A stretch of 64,000 nucleotides of DNA from positions 1 to 64,000 of the forward strand of contig CAVFXS010000066.1 in NCBI GenBank assembly GCA_963626805.1, read 5' to 3'. The notes beneath the pieces were generated by a model that saw only the letters and a program-made list of their open reading frames with translations, was not told the DNA's origin and did no database searches. Of the stretch, positions 42,634 to 51,639 are shown one piece after another (the first letter of the stretch is position 1; each line of letters begins with the position of its first letter). The position numbers and the translations under genes were made by a program. Origin of the DNA: CAG-632 sp963626805. GTDB taxonomy: Bacteria > Bacillota > Clostridia > Lachnospirales > Lachnospiraceae.

Positions 42634-44122
42634 ACCGTTATTCCGCCATATCAGAAGCCTTCGGTTCTGTATACTTGCGGCAACGTTTCTGACAACGGTT
42701 GTGATCATACTGGTATGTGGTAATATTTTACAGGCAACTTACCATAAACAGGCATTGCAGAATAAGATTTCCCAGGTGCAGAGTCAATGCAATATTCTGG
42801 CCAGTCAGATTCAGTTGAATGAATTTAATATCAACAGTAACACCAATAATCTGGATATCGAGATAGATCAGCTGGCAAATGTACTGGAAGGTCGGCTGAT
42901 TGTAGTGAATTCCGATTATAAGATCATAAAGGATACATATACCATTGAGCAGAATAAGTATATGATCTCAAACGATGTTCACAATATCATGCTGGGAAAA
43001 TCCTCCAGTAACTGTGAAATCAAAGAAGGCAATCAGTATGCGGAGATCATGGTGCCGATTCTTGATTCTGCGGCAGTAACCACAACGATCGAAAACAGTA
43101 CAGTGACGGCAAAGAGCGGAGATTCCTCACAGAACACCACCAAGCAGGCACTGGGTGTGATCATATGTATGGTTTCTATCCGGGATCTGGCGGAAACGGA
43201 TTCCTACATGGCAGTTCAAGGCAGAGTGCTGTATGCACTGTTTATTTTTGTTGCCCTGTTAATCTCATTACTTCTGGCATATCTGCTGCCAAGACCGCTG
43301 AAAAAGCTGAACCGTCAGCTGGTTCGTGTATCAGAGGGGCATTTGGATGAGCAGATAGAGCTGGAGGGTGGTACGGAAATCACGGATCTAAAGGAGACCT
43401 TTAACCGGATTCTGCGGAAAATCCAGATGCTGGAGAGCTCCAGACAGGAGTTCGTGTCGAATGTCTCCCATGAGCTAAAAACACCGATCACATCTATGAA
43501 GGTACTGGCTGATTCCCTACTGATGCAGGAGGATGTTCCGGCAGAGATGTACCGGGAGTTTATGACGGATATTGCGGATGAGATCGACCGGGAGAATAAG
43601 ATCATCAATGATCTGCTGACATTAGTCAGACTGGATAAGCAGTCTTCGGATTTGAATATAGAAACCGTGAATATTAATGAGCTGCTGGAGTTACTGCTGA
43701 AACGGATCCGGCCAATCGCAGAAAAACGGAACATTGAGATTATATTTGAAAGTATGCGGGAGGTACTGGCCGAAATCGATGAGGTGAAAATTTCACTTGC
43801 CTTTACGAATCTGATTGAAAATGCAGTGAAATATAATGTGGATGATGGCTGGGTACGTGTTACCCTGGATGCGGATCATAAGTTTTTCTATGTTAAGGTG
43901 GCAGATTCCGGAGTCGGTATTCCGGAGGATTGTCAGGAGCAGGTATTCGAACGGTTTTACCGAGTAGATAAGGCACGGTCGAGAGAGACCGGAGGTACGG
44001 GTCTCGGACTTGCGATCACAAGGAATGCGATCCTGATGCATAAGGGTGCGATCAATCTGTACAGTAAGCCGGGAGAAGGAACGACATTTACCGTCCGTAT
44101 CCCGCTGACCTATATCAGTTAA
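42608..44122 (+). CDS. Sensor histidine kinase
   Basis: A 504-residue membrane kinase that partners the regulator upstream. One membrane segment (about 18-42), an extracytoplasmic sensor region of about 150 residues (about 43-200) with no family I recognise, a second membrane segment (about 205-225), a HAMP domain, the HisKA domain with His288 in VSHELKTPI, and an HATPase with GVGIPEDCQEQVFERFYRVD and GGTGLGLAI. The start GTG lies within the regulator gene; TTG at 42611 is an alternative. Translational coupling is likely. Confidence 0.93.
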   Translation: MLDIISRDKPLFRHIRSLRFCILAATFLTTVVIILVCGNILQATYHKQALQNKISQVQSQCNILASQIQLNEFNINSNTNNLDIEIDQLANVLEGRLIVVNSDYKIIKDTYTIEQNKYMISNDVHNIMLGKSSSNCEIKEGNQYAEIMVPILDSAAVTTTIENSTVTAKSGDSSQNTTKQALGVIICMVSIRDLAETDSYMAVQGRVLYALFIFVALLISLLLAYLLPRPLKKLNRQLVRVSEGHLDEQIELEGGTEITDLKETFNRILRKIQMLESSRQEFVSNVSHELKTPITSMKVLADSLLMQEDVPAEMYREFMTDIADEIDRENKIINDLLTLVRLDKQSSDLNIETVNINELLELLLKRIRPIAEKRNIEIIFESMREVLAEIDEVKISLAFTNLIENAVKYNVDDGWVRVTLDADHKFFYVKVADSGVGIPEDCQEQVFERFYRVDKARSRETGGTGLGLAITRNAILMHKGAINLYSKPGEGTTFTVRIPLTYIS

Positions 44123-44137
44123 CAGGAGGCAGGCAGA

Positions 44138-45115
44138 ATGAAAAAGTGGATTGTTTATATGGTCATAGTGATTTTATGTCTGACTCTGACAGGCTGTGAT
44201 ACAGATGGAGCAGCTTCTACAGCGACAACAGAGCTTCCGGAGGGAAGTATTCGGATCTATTATATAAACGGTGACACCTGTGATTTCGGGACAGAGGTCT
44301 ATGCACTGAATCCGGATAATACAACCGAAACGCAGGTAAAGGATATTCTGGATCAGATGTTTAGCAGCACCAACGGCATAAATACCGCAAGTACGACGAA
44401 CCAGCAACGGTCAAATGTGATCGCTTCGTCCATGAAGATGATGGATGTTAAGGTGAAGGGCGGACAGGTGCAGATCACCGTTAATATTACGAATGAACAG
44501 TCGGATGCATATCTGGTGGTTTTGAGTAAGGCAGCGATCACGCAGACGTTATGTCAGCTGGCGGAGGTGGATCAGGTGATATTTACGATTTATGATTCTA
44601 CCAAAATGCTGGATGGAGGAGCTGCAGTTGAATATTATAATGACATATCATTTGTTGATAATGAAAAAGAAGGCGGCTATCTTCAGAAGGGTATCATCAC
44701 ATTGTACTTTGCGGATGAATCCGGAAATATGCTTCTGGAATACGATAAGTCAGTAGAAATCACGACAGATGTATCGCTGGAGCAGCTGGTGATAGAATCT
44801 CTGATTGCAGGGCCGATGCGGGATGGATATTATAAGACGATTCCGGACGGAACGACACTGAAAAAGATATCAATCAAGGATGGTGTCTGCTATGTGGATC
44901 TGTCCAGCGAGTTTAATAATACTCTGGATAATTGTATGGATACGGTTACGATCTATTCGGTTGTAAATTCGCTTTGTGAGCTGCCGACGATCAATAAGGT
45001 ACAGTTCCTGATCAACGGAGAAAAACAGGAATTCTACAGAGAAACGATTCCGTTTGACGGAATGTTTGAAAAGCAGGATGAGATTGTAAAAAAGGAAACA
45101 ACAGAGGAGGAATAA
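44138..45115 (+). CDS. Lipoprotein with two GerMN domains
   Basis: A 325-residue lipoprotein (lipobox LTGC, Cys20) carrying two GerMN domains (about 40-160 and 190-310). GerMN domains occur in B. subtilis GerM, a spore germination and septal protein, and in lipoproteins paired with two-component systems such as LpqB next to MtrAB. Its position directly after the kinase gene mirrors that arrangement, so it may tune the sensor. CAGGAGG precedes the ATG. comEC follows after four bases. Confidence 0.87.
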   Translation: MKKWIVYMVIVILCLTLTGCDTDGAASTATTELPEGSIRIYYINGDTCDFGTEVYALNPDNTTETQVKDILDQMFSSTNGINTASTTNQQRSNVIASSMKMMDVKVKGGQVQITVNITNEQSDAYLVVLSKAAITQTLCQLAEVDQVIFTIYDSTKMLDGGAAVEYYNDISFVDNEKEGGYLQKGIITLYFADESGNMLLEYDKSVEITTDVSLEQLVIESLIAGPMRDGYYKTIPDGTTLKKISIKDGVCYVDLSSEFNNTLDNCMDTVTIYSVVNSLCELPTINKVQFLINGEKQEFYRETIPFDGMFEKQDEIVKKETTEEE

Positions 45116-45119
45116 TTAT

Positions 45120-47567
45120 TTGCTGAAACGTCCGCTGCTATGCGGAGTCCTGATGTTTATAATTGGTCAAATTATCATAAGTAAGGGAACAATTGCCTGG
45201 GGGCTTGGCATGATTCCGATTGGGTTTATAATCTGGTGCATCAGAAGAAACCAATCCGGAACCATGCCTGTTTTATTGTTACCGATCATATGCTGTCTGG
45301 TGCTTGGCGGACTGAACGGAATGCGATGCCGTATGCTATCACCGCTACAGGATTATCTGGATGCCTGTTATGCAGAGAGCGGGCAGGAGGAAATTCTATG
45401 TGAGGCGGAAGGAACGGTGGAGCGTGCAGAGCTTCAGAAGGGAAAGTGGGTTCTGGTGCTCCGGACGAGGCAGATCCGGAATGAACGGTTTCTATACCAG
45501 AATTCCTGTAGAATCCGCGTATATAGTAAGGAAGGGGATATAAAAATCGGAAATTGCATTACCTGTGAGCTGACATTAAAACGATTATCGGTTCCGACGA
45601 ATCCGGGGGAGTTTAACAGCCGGCAGTATTATCTGGCAAGGGGGATAGAGTTTCTGGGTTATACAGATACGGTTACGGTTCTGGAGGATGAGATCCATAG
45701 CGGGAAACAGTGGCTGTGGGAACTCCGGGCGCGGGCACAGGCAGCATTTCGGGAGCATATGTCGGAGAACTATGCCTCTGTGATGAATGCAATGCTGCTT
45801 GGAGATTCCGGAAATCTGGATCCTGAAATAAAGCAGCTGTATCAGCGGAACGGAATTGCGCACATTCTGGCTATTTCGGGACTGCATGTGTCCATTCTCG
45901 GCAGTATGCTTTATCGGCTGCTGCGAAAGCTGGGACTGCCATATGGAACGGCAGGGACACCTGTGATCGGCCTTCTTCTGGCATACGGATGGATGACCGG
46001 GCAGAGCGGGTCTGCCATCCGGGCAATTACAATGCTGATATTGGCAATGATCGGTGATATGATCGGAAGGACCTATGATATGCTGACGGCAATCGGAATT
46101 GCGGCAGTACTACAATTGGTGGAATATCCGTATCGGTTGTTTGATGCTGGATTCTTATTATCGTTTGGAGCCGTGCTGGCATTGGGACTGGTAATCCCGG
46201 CATGGAAGGAGCTGTTAAAGAAAAACGAACTGGCGGTTATTTATCGGACCAGGAAAGGGAATAAGGTAACAGAGAAAAAGACAACAGGGAAACTATGGAT
46301 AAAAGGGCAACAGAGAATAGCAGGAATCATCCGAAAAGTGCCGGATACGGTCATGACCGGAATCATTATCCAGATGATCACCGGGCCGATCGTGATCTTC
46401 TTCTATTATGAATATCCGGTTTATGGAATAGTACTGAATTTTTATGTGATCCCGATGATGACGCCGGTGATCCTGCTTGGAATTGGGTGCCTGTTTCTGG
46501 CTCCCTGGTTCTATGGGGGAGCGGGAATATTGGCCATCGGTTGTGAAGGAATTCTGAGGAGCTTCTCATTCCTGTGCCGCCGGATACAGACATTTCCGGG
46601 ATCTGTATGGCATGCGGGGAATCTTTCTGTCTGGATGTTAGTCGGTTATTATGCAATATTGACCGGAATATATTTTCTCCTGAAATATGGAAAACCCAGA
46701 CCGGCAGTGATACTGGGACTTCTGTTAACCGGAATGATCCTGACCGGGAGACCGGAGCGGTTCCGCATTACCATGCTGGATGTCGGACAGGGCGATGGCA
46801 CTCTGATAGAAACACCGGAGCATCAGATGATCCTGATCGACGGTGGAAGCAGCAGTCGTTCCTCTGTCGGAACCTATGTGATCAAACCGGCCGTGAAATA
46901 CTATGGATTCGGAAGGCTGGATTATATATTTGTAAGTCATATGGACAGTGATCATGTGAACGGAGTTTATGAGCTGCTCGAAATGATGGAGACCGGGGAG
47001 ATGGAAATTGGCTGTCTGGTATTACCGGAAGCAGGCAGGAATTGTACGGATTCCGGCTATCCGGAGCTGGCAGAGACGGCAAGGAAAGCAGGGATATCCG
47101 TTATGTATTTACAGGCAGGAGCCGGGCTGAAAAGCGGAACCGTAACGATCCGATGTCTGTATCCGGCGCAGGAGTTTTTATATCCGGATGCCAATAATAA
47201 TTCCATGGTCCTGGAGCTTTCGACAGAAGGATTTCGGATGCTTTTTACGGGAGATCTGGAACAGGAAGGAGAATGGGCACTGGAGGTGGAATCACAGCTG
47301 GGACGATATGACGGATTGAAGGTCGGACATCATGGATCCTCGGGAGCTTCTTCTGAGAAGTTTATACGGAAGGTCTGTCCGCAATATGCTTTTATTTCCT
47401 GTGGCAGAAATAATTCCTACGGACATCCGCATGAGGAAACTCTGGAGCGGTTCCGGAAGGAAGCGGTCCGGATATTCAGAACGGATGAGCAGGGAGCGAT
47501 TATGCTGGAGATGGATAGCAGGCATAGAATCGAGATTAATACATATCTGAAAAATCAAAACAGATAA
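45120..47567 (+). CDS. comEC: ComEC/Rec2 DNA-uptake channel
   Basis: An 815-residue polytopic membrane protein. An N-terminal DUF4131 and OB-like region is followed by the Competence membrane domain (GLHVSILGSMLYRLL near 260) and a C-terminal metallo-beta-lactamase-like domain (about 545-800) with MLDVGQGDGTLIE, SHMDSDHVNG and VGHHGSSGASS. It carries single-stranded DNA into the cytoplasm. Starts with TTG after GAGGAGG. With comEA it suggests DNA uptake capability, but no comG pilus genes are in view. Confidence 0.93.
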   Translation: MLKRPLLCGVLMFIIGQIIISKGTIAWGLGMIPIGFIIWCIRRNQSGTMPVLLLPIICCLVLGGLNGMRCRMLSPLQDYLDACYAESGQEEILCEAEGTVERAELQKGKWVLVLRTRQIRNERFLYQNSCRIRVYSKEGDIKIGNCITCELTLKRLSVPTNPGEFNSRQYYLARGIEFLGYTDTVTVLEDEIHSGKQWLWELRARAQAAFREHMSENYASVMNAMLLGDSGNLDPEIKQLYQRNGIAHILAISGLHVSILGSMLYRLLRKLGLPYGTAGTPVIGLLLAYGWMTGQSGSAIRAITMLILAMIGDMIGRTYDMLTAIGIAAVLQLVEYPYRLFDAGFLLSFGAVLALGLVIPAWKELLKKNELAVIYRTRKGNKVTEKKTTGKLWIKGQQRIAGIIRKVPDTVMTGIIIQMITGPIVIFFYYEYPVYGIVLNFYVIPMMTPVILLGIGCLFLAPWFYGGAGILAIGCEGILRSFSFLCRRIQTFPGSVWHAGNLSVWMLVGYYAILTGIYFLLKYGKPRPAVILGLLLTGMILTGRPERFRITMLDVGQGDGTLIETPEHQMILIDGGSSSRSSVGTYVIKPAVKYYGFGRLDYIFVSHMDSDHVNGVYELLEMMETGEMEIGCLVLPEAGRNCTDSGYPELAETARKAGISVMYLQAGAGLKSGTVTIRCLYPAQEFLYPDANNNSMVLELSTEGFRMLFTGDLEQEGEWALEVESQLGRYDGLKVGHHGSSGASSEKFIRKVCPQYAFISCGRNNSYGHPHEETLERFRKEAVRIFRTDEQGAIMLEMDSRHRIEINTYLKNQNR

Positions 47568-47659
47568 TTTAGACTGTATATTTTGAGAAAAGTGTAGTAT
47601 AATTTTCATGTTATGTGCTGAAACGGCCGGACAGGCAGAAGGTAAGGGATTCATTACAG

Positions 47660-48646
47660 ATGAAAGTGTTGAATGAAGATATTAAGAAGCAGCAATTTAA
47701 GAACGTATATCTTCTTTACGGAGAGGAAATGTACCTGTGCCATCAGTACCGGGATCGTCTGCAGAAGGCATTATGTCCGGAGGATGATGGGATGAATGTG
47801 ACCCGATTTTCGGGAAAAGGCATTTCCATGCCGGAGGTGGCAGAACTGGCAGAGACGCTTCCGTTCTTTGCGGACCGGAGAGTGATCGTGATCGAGAACA
47901 GCGGTTGGTTTAAGAATGGTTCCGACGGATTTGAAGATCGCCTGAAGACATTTCCGGACACCACATATCTGATCTTTGTGGAACAGGAAGTCGATAAGCG
48001 GGGAAGGTTATATAAAACCGTAAAGGATCTCGGTTATGCCGCAGAGATGAAGCTTCCTAAGGATAAGGAGCTGTTATCCTGGATCACGATTCAGTGCAGG
48101 CAGGAGGGAAAGCAGATTACGGAGAGTGCGGCGAATCTGCTGCTGGAGCAGGCCGGGAGCAGTATGAATCTGCTTCAGATGGAGCTTGAGAAGCTGTTTT
48201 CCTATGCGATAGACCGGGATGTGATTACACAGGAGGATGTGCAGGAGGTTGGAAGTGCACAGGCAGAAAGCCAGATTTTTGATATGCTGGATGCCATCGG
48301 AAATCAGAACCAGGAGAAGGCTTTAAAGCTGTATCATGATCTGCTGGAGGTGCGGGAGCCGGCAATGCGGATTCTGTATTTGCTGACCAGGCAGATCAAT
48401 ATTTTATTGCAGGTATCAGAAATGGTCCGACTGGGCATGGATAATTCATCCATTGCAGGGAAAGCGGGGATTCCGCCTTTTACAGTCGGAAAATACAAAA
48501 GTCAGGTCGGACATTTTTCCTATACACAGCTGTTACAGATGCTGGAATCCTGTCAGAGTACGGATGCTGGGATCAAGCGGGGGTTGTATCAGGATATTGT
48601 CGGCGTTGAACTTCTGATCGTTGCGTTTTCTACGAATTCAAGGTAA
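47660..48646 (+). CDS. holA: DNA polymerase III subunit delta
   Basis: A 328-residue clamp-loader subunit that opens the beta clamp. NVYLLYGEEMYL at the start, a weak AAA+ core, and the C-terminal helical domain (ISLY-type region LLTRQINILLQV near 245) identify it. The ATG at 47660 follows AAGGG. An in-frame GTG at 47615 lies within a likely promoter or transcript start area (TATAAT at 47598-47603). comEC-holA order is common in Firmicutes. Confidence 0.92.
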   Translation: MKVLNEDIKKQQFKNVYLLYGEEMYLCHQYRDRLQKALCPEDDGMNVTRFSGKGISMPEVAELAETLPFFADRRVIVIENSGWFKNGSDGFEDRLKTFPDTTYLIFVEQEVDKRGRLYKTVKDLGYAAEMKLPKDKELLSWITIQCRQEGKQITESAANLLLEQAGSSMNLLQMELEKLFSYAIDRDVITQEDVQEVGSAQAESQIFDMLDAIGNQNQEKALKLYHDLLEVREPAMRILYLLTRQINILLQVSEMVRLGMDNSSIAGKAGIPPFTVGKYKSQVGHFSYTQLLQMLESCQSTDAGIKRGLYQDIVGVELLIVAFSTNSR

Positions 48647-48703
48647 GGAATTACCTGAAGATAAATGAAGTGATAAAAGAGGTTTTAAGGAGGTTTCACT
48701 ACA

Positions 48704-50107
48704 ATGGGTGGATTTTTTGGAGTTGCAGCTAAGGACGATTGCGTGTTTGATCTGTTTTTCGGTACAGACTATCATTCGCATCTTGGAACCAGACGGGCAG
48801 GAATGGCAGTCTATGGAGAACAGGGATTTGAGAAATCCATTCATAAAATTGAAAATGCTCCTTTTCGGACAAAGTTTGAAAAAGAAGCAAATTCCATGAA
48901 AGGCTATTATGGAATCGGATGTATTTCGGATTATGAGGCACAGCCGATTCTGGTACGTTCCCATCATGGTTCCTTTGCAATCACGACAGTCGGAAAGATC
49001 AATAATTCAGAAGAAATCATACAGATGATCCTGAAGAATAATACACATTTTTTTGAAATGACAAACGGGGAGATCAATTCCACGGAGCTGGTCGCTGCAA
49101 TCATTAATCAGAAGGAGAACTTTATAGATGGTATCCGGTATGCACAGGAGATCATAGAAGGCTCCATGTCCATGCTGATCCTGACACCGAAGGGAATCTA
49201 TTGTGCCCGTGATAAATACGGAAGAACACCGATTGCCATCGGTAAGAAAGACGATGCATATTGTGCCTCCTTTGAGAGCTTTGCGTATCTGAATCTGGGC
49301 TATGCCGCAGTGAAGGAGCTGGGACCCGGTGAGGTCGTTGTTATGACTGCGGATGGTGTGAAAACACTGGTTGCTCCGGGTAAGGATATGAAGATCTGTA
49401 CCTTCCTCTGGATCTATTATGGTTATCCTTCATCCTCTTATGAGGGAGTCAGCGTAGAAGAGATGCGTTACCGTTGCGGTAAGCTGCTTGCCAGACGGGA
49501 TCATGTAAAGCCGGATATTGTAGCCGGCGTCCCGGACTCCGGAACCGCACATGCGATCGGCTATGCCAATGAGTCAGGGATTCCGTTCTCAAGACCGTTT
49601 ATTAAATATACACCGACCTGGCCACGTTCCTTCATGCCAACGATGCAGAGTAAGCGTGATCTGATCGCAAAGATGAAGCTGATACCGGTAGAACAGCTGA
49701 TCAAGGGCAAAAAGCTTCTGCTGATCGATGATTCGATCGTCAGAGGAACACAGCTTCGTGAGACGACAGAGTTCTTATATGAAAGCGGGGCAAAGGAGGT
49801 ACATATCCGTCCGGCATGTCCGCCGTTGATCTTCGGATGTAAATATCTGAATTTCTCCCGTTCGAAGTCAGAAATGGAGCTGATCACCCGGGTAGTTATT
49901 CAGGAACTGGAGGGTGGAGAGGTATCAGAGGATACCCTTCGGGAATATGCAGATTATAATTCAGAGAAATATGAGAGAATGGTAGAAAAGATCTGTGAAA
50001 AACTGAAATTCACATCACTTAGATTCCATCGTCTGGATGATATGATCGAGGCAGTCGGGATTGATCCGGATAAGCTCTGTACTTATTGCTGGAGCGGAAG
50101 AGAATAG
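48704..50107 (+). CDS. Amidophosphoribosyltransferase-like protein lacking the catalytic Cys
   Basis: A 467-residue PurF homolog. True PurF begins Met-Cys and uses that Cys for glutamine hydrolysis; here the protein begins MGGFFGV, with Gly in its place. The usual RYST and NGNL glutaminase motifs are also altered (ISDY, VGKI). The phosphoribosyltransferase half is intact: the PRPP motif is at about 341-349 (IDDSIVRGT), and Cys residues in KICTF, RPACPP and LCTYCW resemble the iron-sulfur ligands of Bacillus PurF. It may use ammonia, or have a regulatory or other PRPP-dependent role. Strong AAGGAGGT site. Monocistronic. Confidence 0.88.
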   Translation: MGGFFGVAAKDDCVFDLFFGTDYHSHLGTRRAGMAVYGEQGFEKSIHKIENAPFRTKFEKEANSMKGYYGIGCISDYEAQPILVRSHHGSFAITTVGKINNSEEIIQMILKNNTHFFEMTNGEINSTELVAAIINQKENFIDGIRYAQEIIEGSMSMLILTPKGIYCARDKYGRTPIAIGKKDDAYCASFESFAYLNLGYAAVKELGPGEVVVMTADGVKTLVAPGKDMKICTFLWIYYGYPSSSYEGVSVEEMRYRCGKLLARRDHVKPDIVAGVPDSGTAHAIGYANESGIPFSRPFIKYTPTWPRSFMPTMQSKRDLIAKMKLIPVEQLIKGKKLLLIDDSIVRGTQLRETTEFLYESGAKEVHIRPACPPLIFGCKYLNFSRSKSEMELITRVVIQELEGGEVSEDTLREYADYNSEKYERMVEKICEKLKFTSLRFHRLDDMIEAVGIDPDKLCTYCWSGRE

Positions 50108-50119
50108 AAAAGAGATACC

Positions 50120-50151
50120 AGAAAACCCCATCCGAATGGATGGGGTTTTCT
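50120..50151. terminator. Bidirectional terminator between the PurF-like gene and rpsT
   Basis: A perfect 14-base stem (50120-50133 with 50138-50151) around GAAT has T tracts on both strands, so it can end both convergent transcripts. Confidence 0.9.
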
Positions 50152-50185
50152 GTGGGTTAATATAAAAAATAATATAATGAATTGC

Positions 50186-50449
50186 TTAAGCCATCTTATT
50201 AACAGCAGCAGCCATACGGGAAACCTTTCTTGAAACAGTGTTCTTGTGGTAAACTCCCTTAGAAGCAGCCTTGTTCATTTCAGATGTTGCTGTTACTAAT
50301 AATTCCTGAGCTAATGCCTTATCACCAGTAGCTACGGCAGCCTCGAGCTTCTTGATGATAGTCTTAACCTTGGACTTAATCATTTTGTTTCTTAAAGTTT
50401 TGCTTTCGATAACCTTAATTCTTTTCTTAGCAGATTTGATATTAGCCAA
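50186..50449 (-). CDS. rpsT: 30S ribosomal protein S20
   Basis: An 87-residue, Lys- and Ala-rich protein that binds 16S rRNA early in 30S assembly. ANIKSAKKRIKV at the start and KGVYHKNTVSRKVSRM near the end are typical. Transcribed against its neighbours, with its own promoter at 50557-50585 and a leader of about 100 bases. AGGTGTAGG precedes the start. Confidence 0.97.
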   Translation of the reverse strand: MANIKSAKKRIKVIESKTLRNKMIKSKVKTIIKKLEAAVATGDKALAQELLVTATSEMNKAASKGVYHKNTVSRKVSRMAAAVNKMA

Positions 50450-50556
50450 ATCCTACACCTCCATACGTATTGATTTATCTGACTACAGATTGTAATTACT
50501 GTTTGCAGCTTACATAAAAACCGGACACGGACAATTTCACGTAAACATACTATTAC

Positions 50557-50585
50557 ATGATAAACAGGGAAGGATGTTTTGTCAA
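50557..50585 (-). promoter_or_regulatory. Promoter of rpsT
   Basis: On the minus strand a perfect TTGACA (50580-50585) lies 17 bases before TATCAT (50557-50562). It gives an S20 leader of about 100 bases in which I see no strong fold. Confidence 0.8.
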
Positions 50586-50669
50586 TATTTTTTTGAAATT
50601 AATTTCCGGTATTTTAAAAGATATGGAGAAACCGAAATGATCCGGCAGGAAGATGTTTTCAGGAAAGGC

Positions 50670-50698
50670 GCATATTCTGAAAAAAAGTACAGATACTG
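50670..50698 (+). promoter_or_regulatory. Possible forespore (sigma-G type) promoter of gpr
   Basis: GCATA (50670-50674) and GATACTG (50692-50698), 17 bases apart, partly fit the sigma-F/sigma-G pattern expected for gpr. The -10 match is imperfect, so the call is weak. It would place the start of transcription just before the candidate start codons at 50710-50725. Confidence 0.3.
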
Positions 50699-50709
50699 AA
50701 TATGAGGTG

Positions 50710-51639
50710 ATGAAATTGATATCCATGCAGAGAACCGATCTGGCTGTAGAATTAAGGGAAAATCTGGATAATACGGGAGATCTCTCCGGAGTGAGAGTGT
50801 CAACGAAAGTGAATCGGGATAATGATATAAAAGAAACAGAGATTATTATAGAAACAAAAGAGGGAGCGGACAGGATCGGAAAACCGATCGGAACCTATAT
50901 CACAATTGAGAGTGAGGAGCTGCGATGCAGCGATGAAGAGTATCATGAGCCTATGAGTGAATCTCTTTATCATAGCTTGAAAAGGATGATGAAAGGAAAA
51001 ACAAAGGTTCTGGTAGCAGGACTTGGCAATCGGGCAGTGACACCGGATGCACTGGGACCGATGGTCATTGATAATCTATATGTGACCAGACATCTGATCC
51101 GGGAGGATATTTTGTTCTGTGCATATGAGATCAGTGCGGTGGCACCGGGCGTTATGGCACAGACCGGAATGGAGTCACAGGAGATATTAAAGGGAGTTGT
51201 GGCCCAGGTGAAACCGGAGGTGCTTCTTGTGATCGATGCACTGGCAGCCGGGACGTCCAATCGTCTGAACAAAACGATCCAGCTTGCGGATACCGGGATC
51301 GCACCGGGGTCCGGTGTAGGAAATCACAGAAAGGCGATTAATTATGAGAGTATGGGAGTTCCGGTAATCGCGATCGGGGTTCCGACCGTGATCTCTGTGC
51401 CTGCGATCGTAGATGATGCCATGGATGTCATGCTGGATGCGTTCGGGAAAAACGGAACAAGGGAGGCTATGGAGACATTTACGGAACAGGAGCGGTATCA
51501 GCTGGCCTGTGAAATGGTTGAACCCTATCTTGCCAATATGTTTGTAACACCTAAAAACATTGATGAGGCGATTAAAAGAATCAGTTTTACAATTTCGGAA
51601 GCAATAAATCGGCTGCAACACTCATATAATGAAATATGA
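50710..51639 (+). CDS. gpr: Germination (spore) protease GPR
   Basis: A protease of about 309 residues that degrades small acid-soluble spore proteins when spores germinate. RTDLAVELRE near the start, GLGNRAVTPDALGP near 100, ISAVAPGVMAQTG near 140 and GTSNRLNKTIQLADTGIAPGSGVGNHR near 190 are hallmarks. The start is unsure: ATG 50710 gives a typical N-terminus, but the strong GAGGTGAT (50704-50711) is better spaced for TTG 50716. spoIIP overlaps its end by four bases, as in other spore formers. Confidence 0.94.
   Translation: MKLISMQRTDLAVELRENLDNTGDLSGVRVSTKVNRDNDIKETEIIIETKEGADRIGKPIGTYITIESEELRCSDEEYHEPMSESLYHSLKRMMKGKTKVLVAGLGNRAVTPDALGPMVIDNLYVTRHLIREDILFCAYEISAVAPGVMAQTGMESQEILKGVVAQVKPEVLLVIDALAAGTSNRLNKTIQLADTGIAPGSGVGNHRKAINYESMGVPVIAIGVPTVISVPAIVDDAMDVMLDAFGKNGTREAMETFTEQERYQLACEMVEPYLANMFVTPKNIDEAIKRISFTISEAINRLQHSYNEI

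Noticed and set aside
47615..47659. GTG start for holA at 47615
   Set aside because: It lies about ten bases after a TATAAT box and lacks a site; ATG 47660 fits the family N-terminus.
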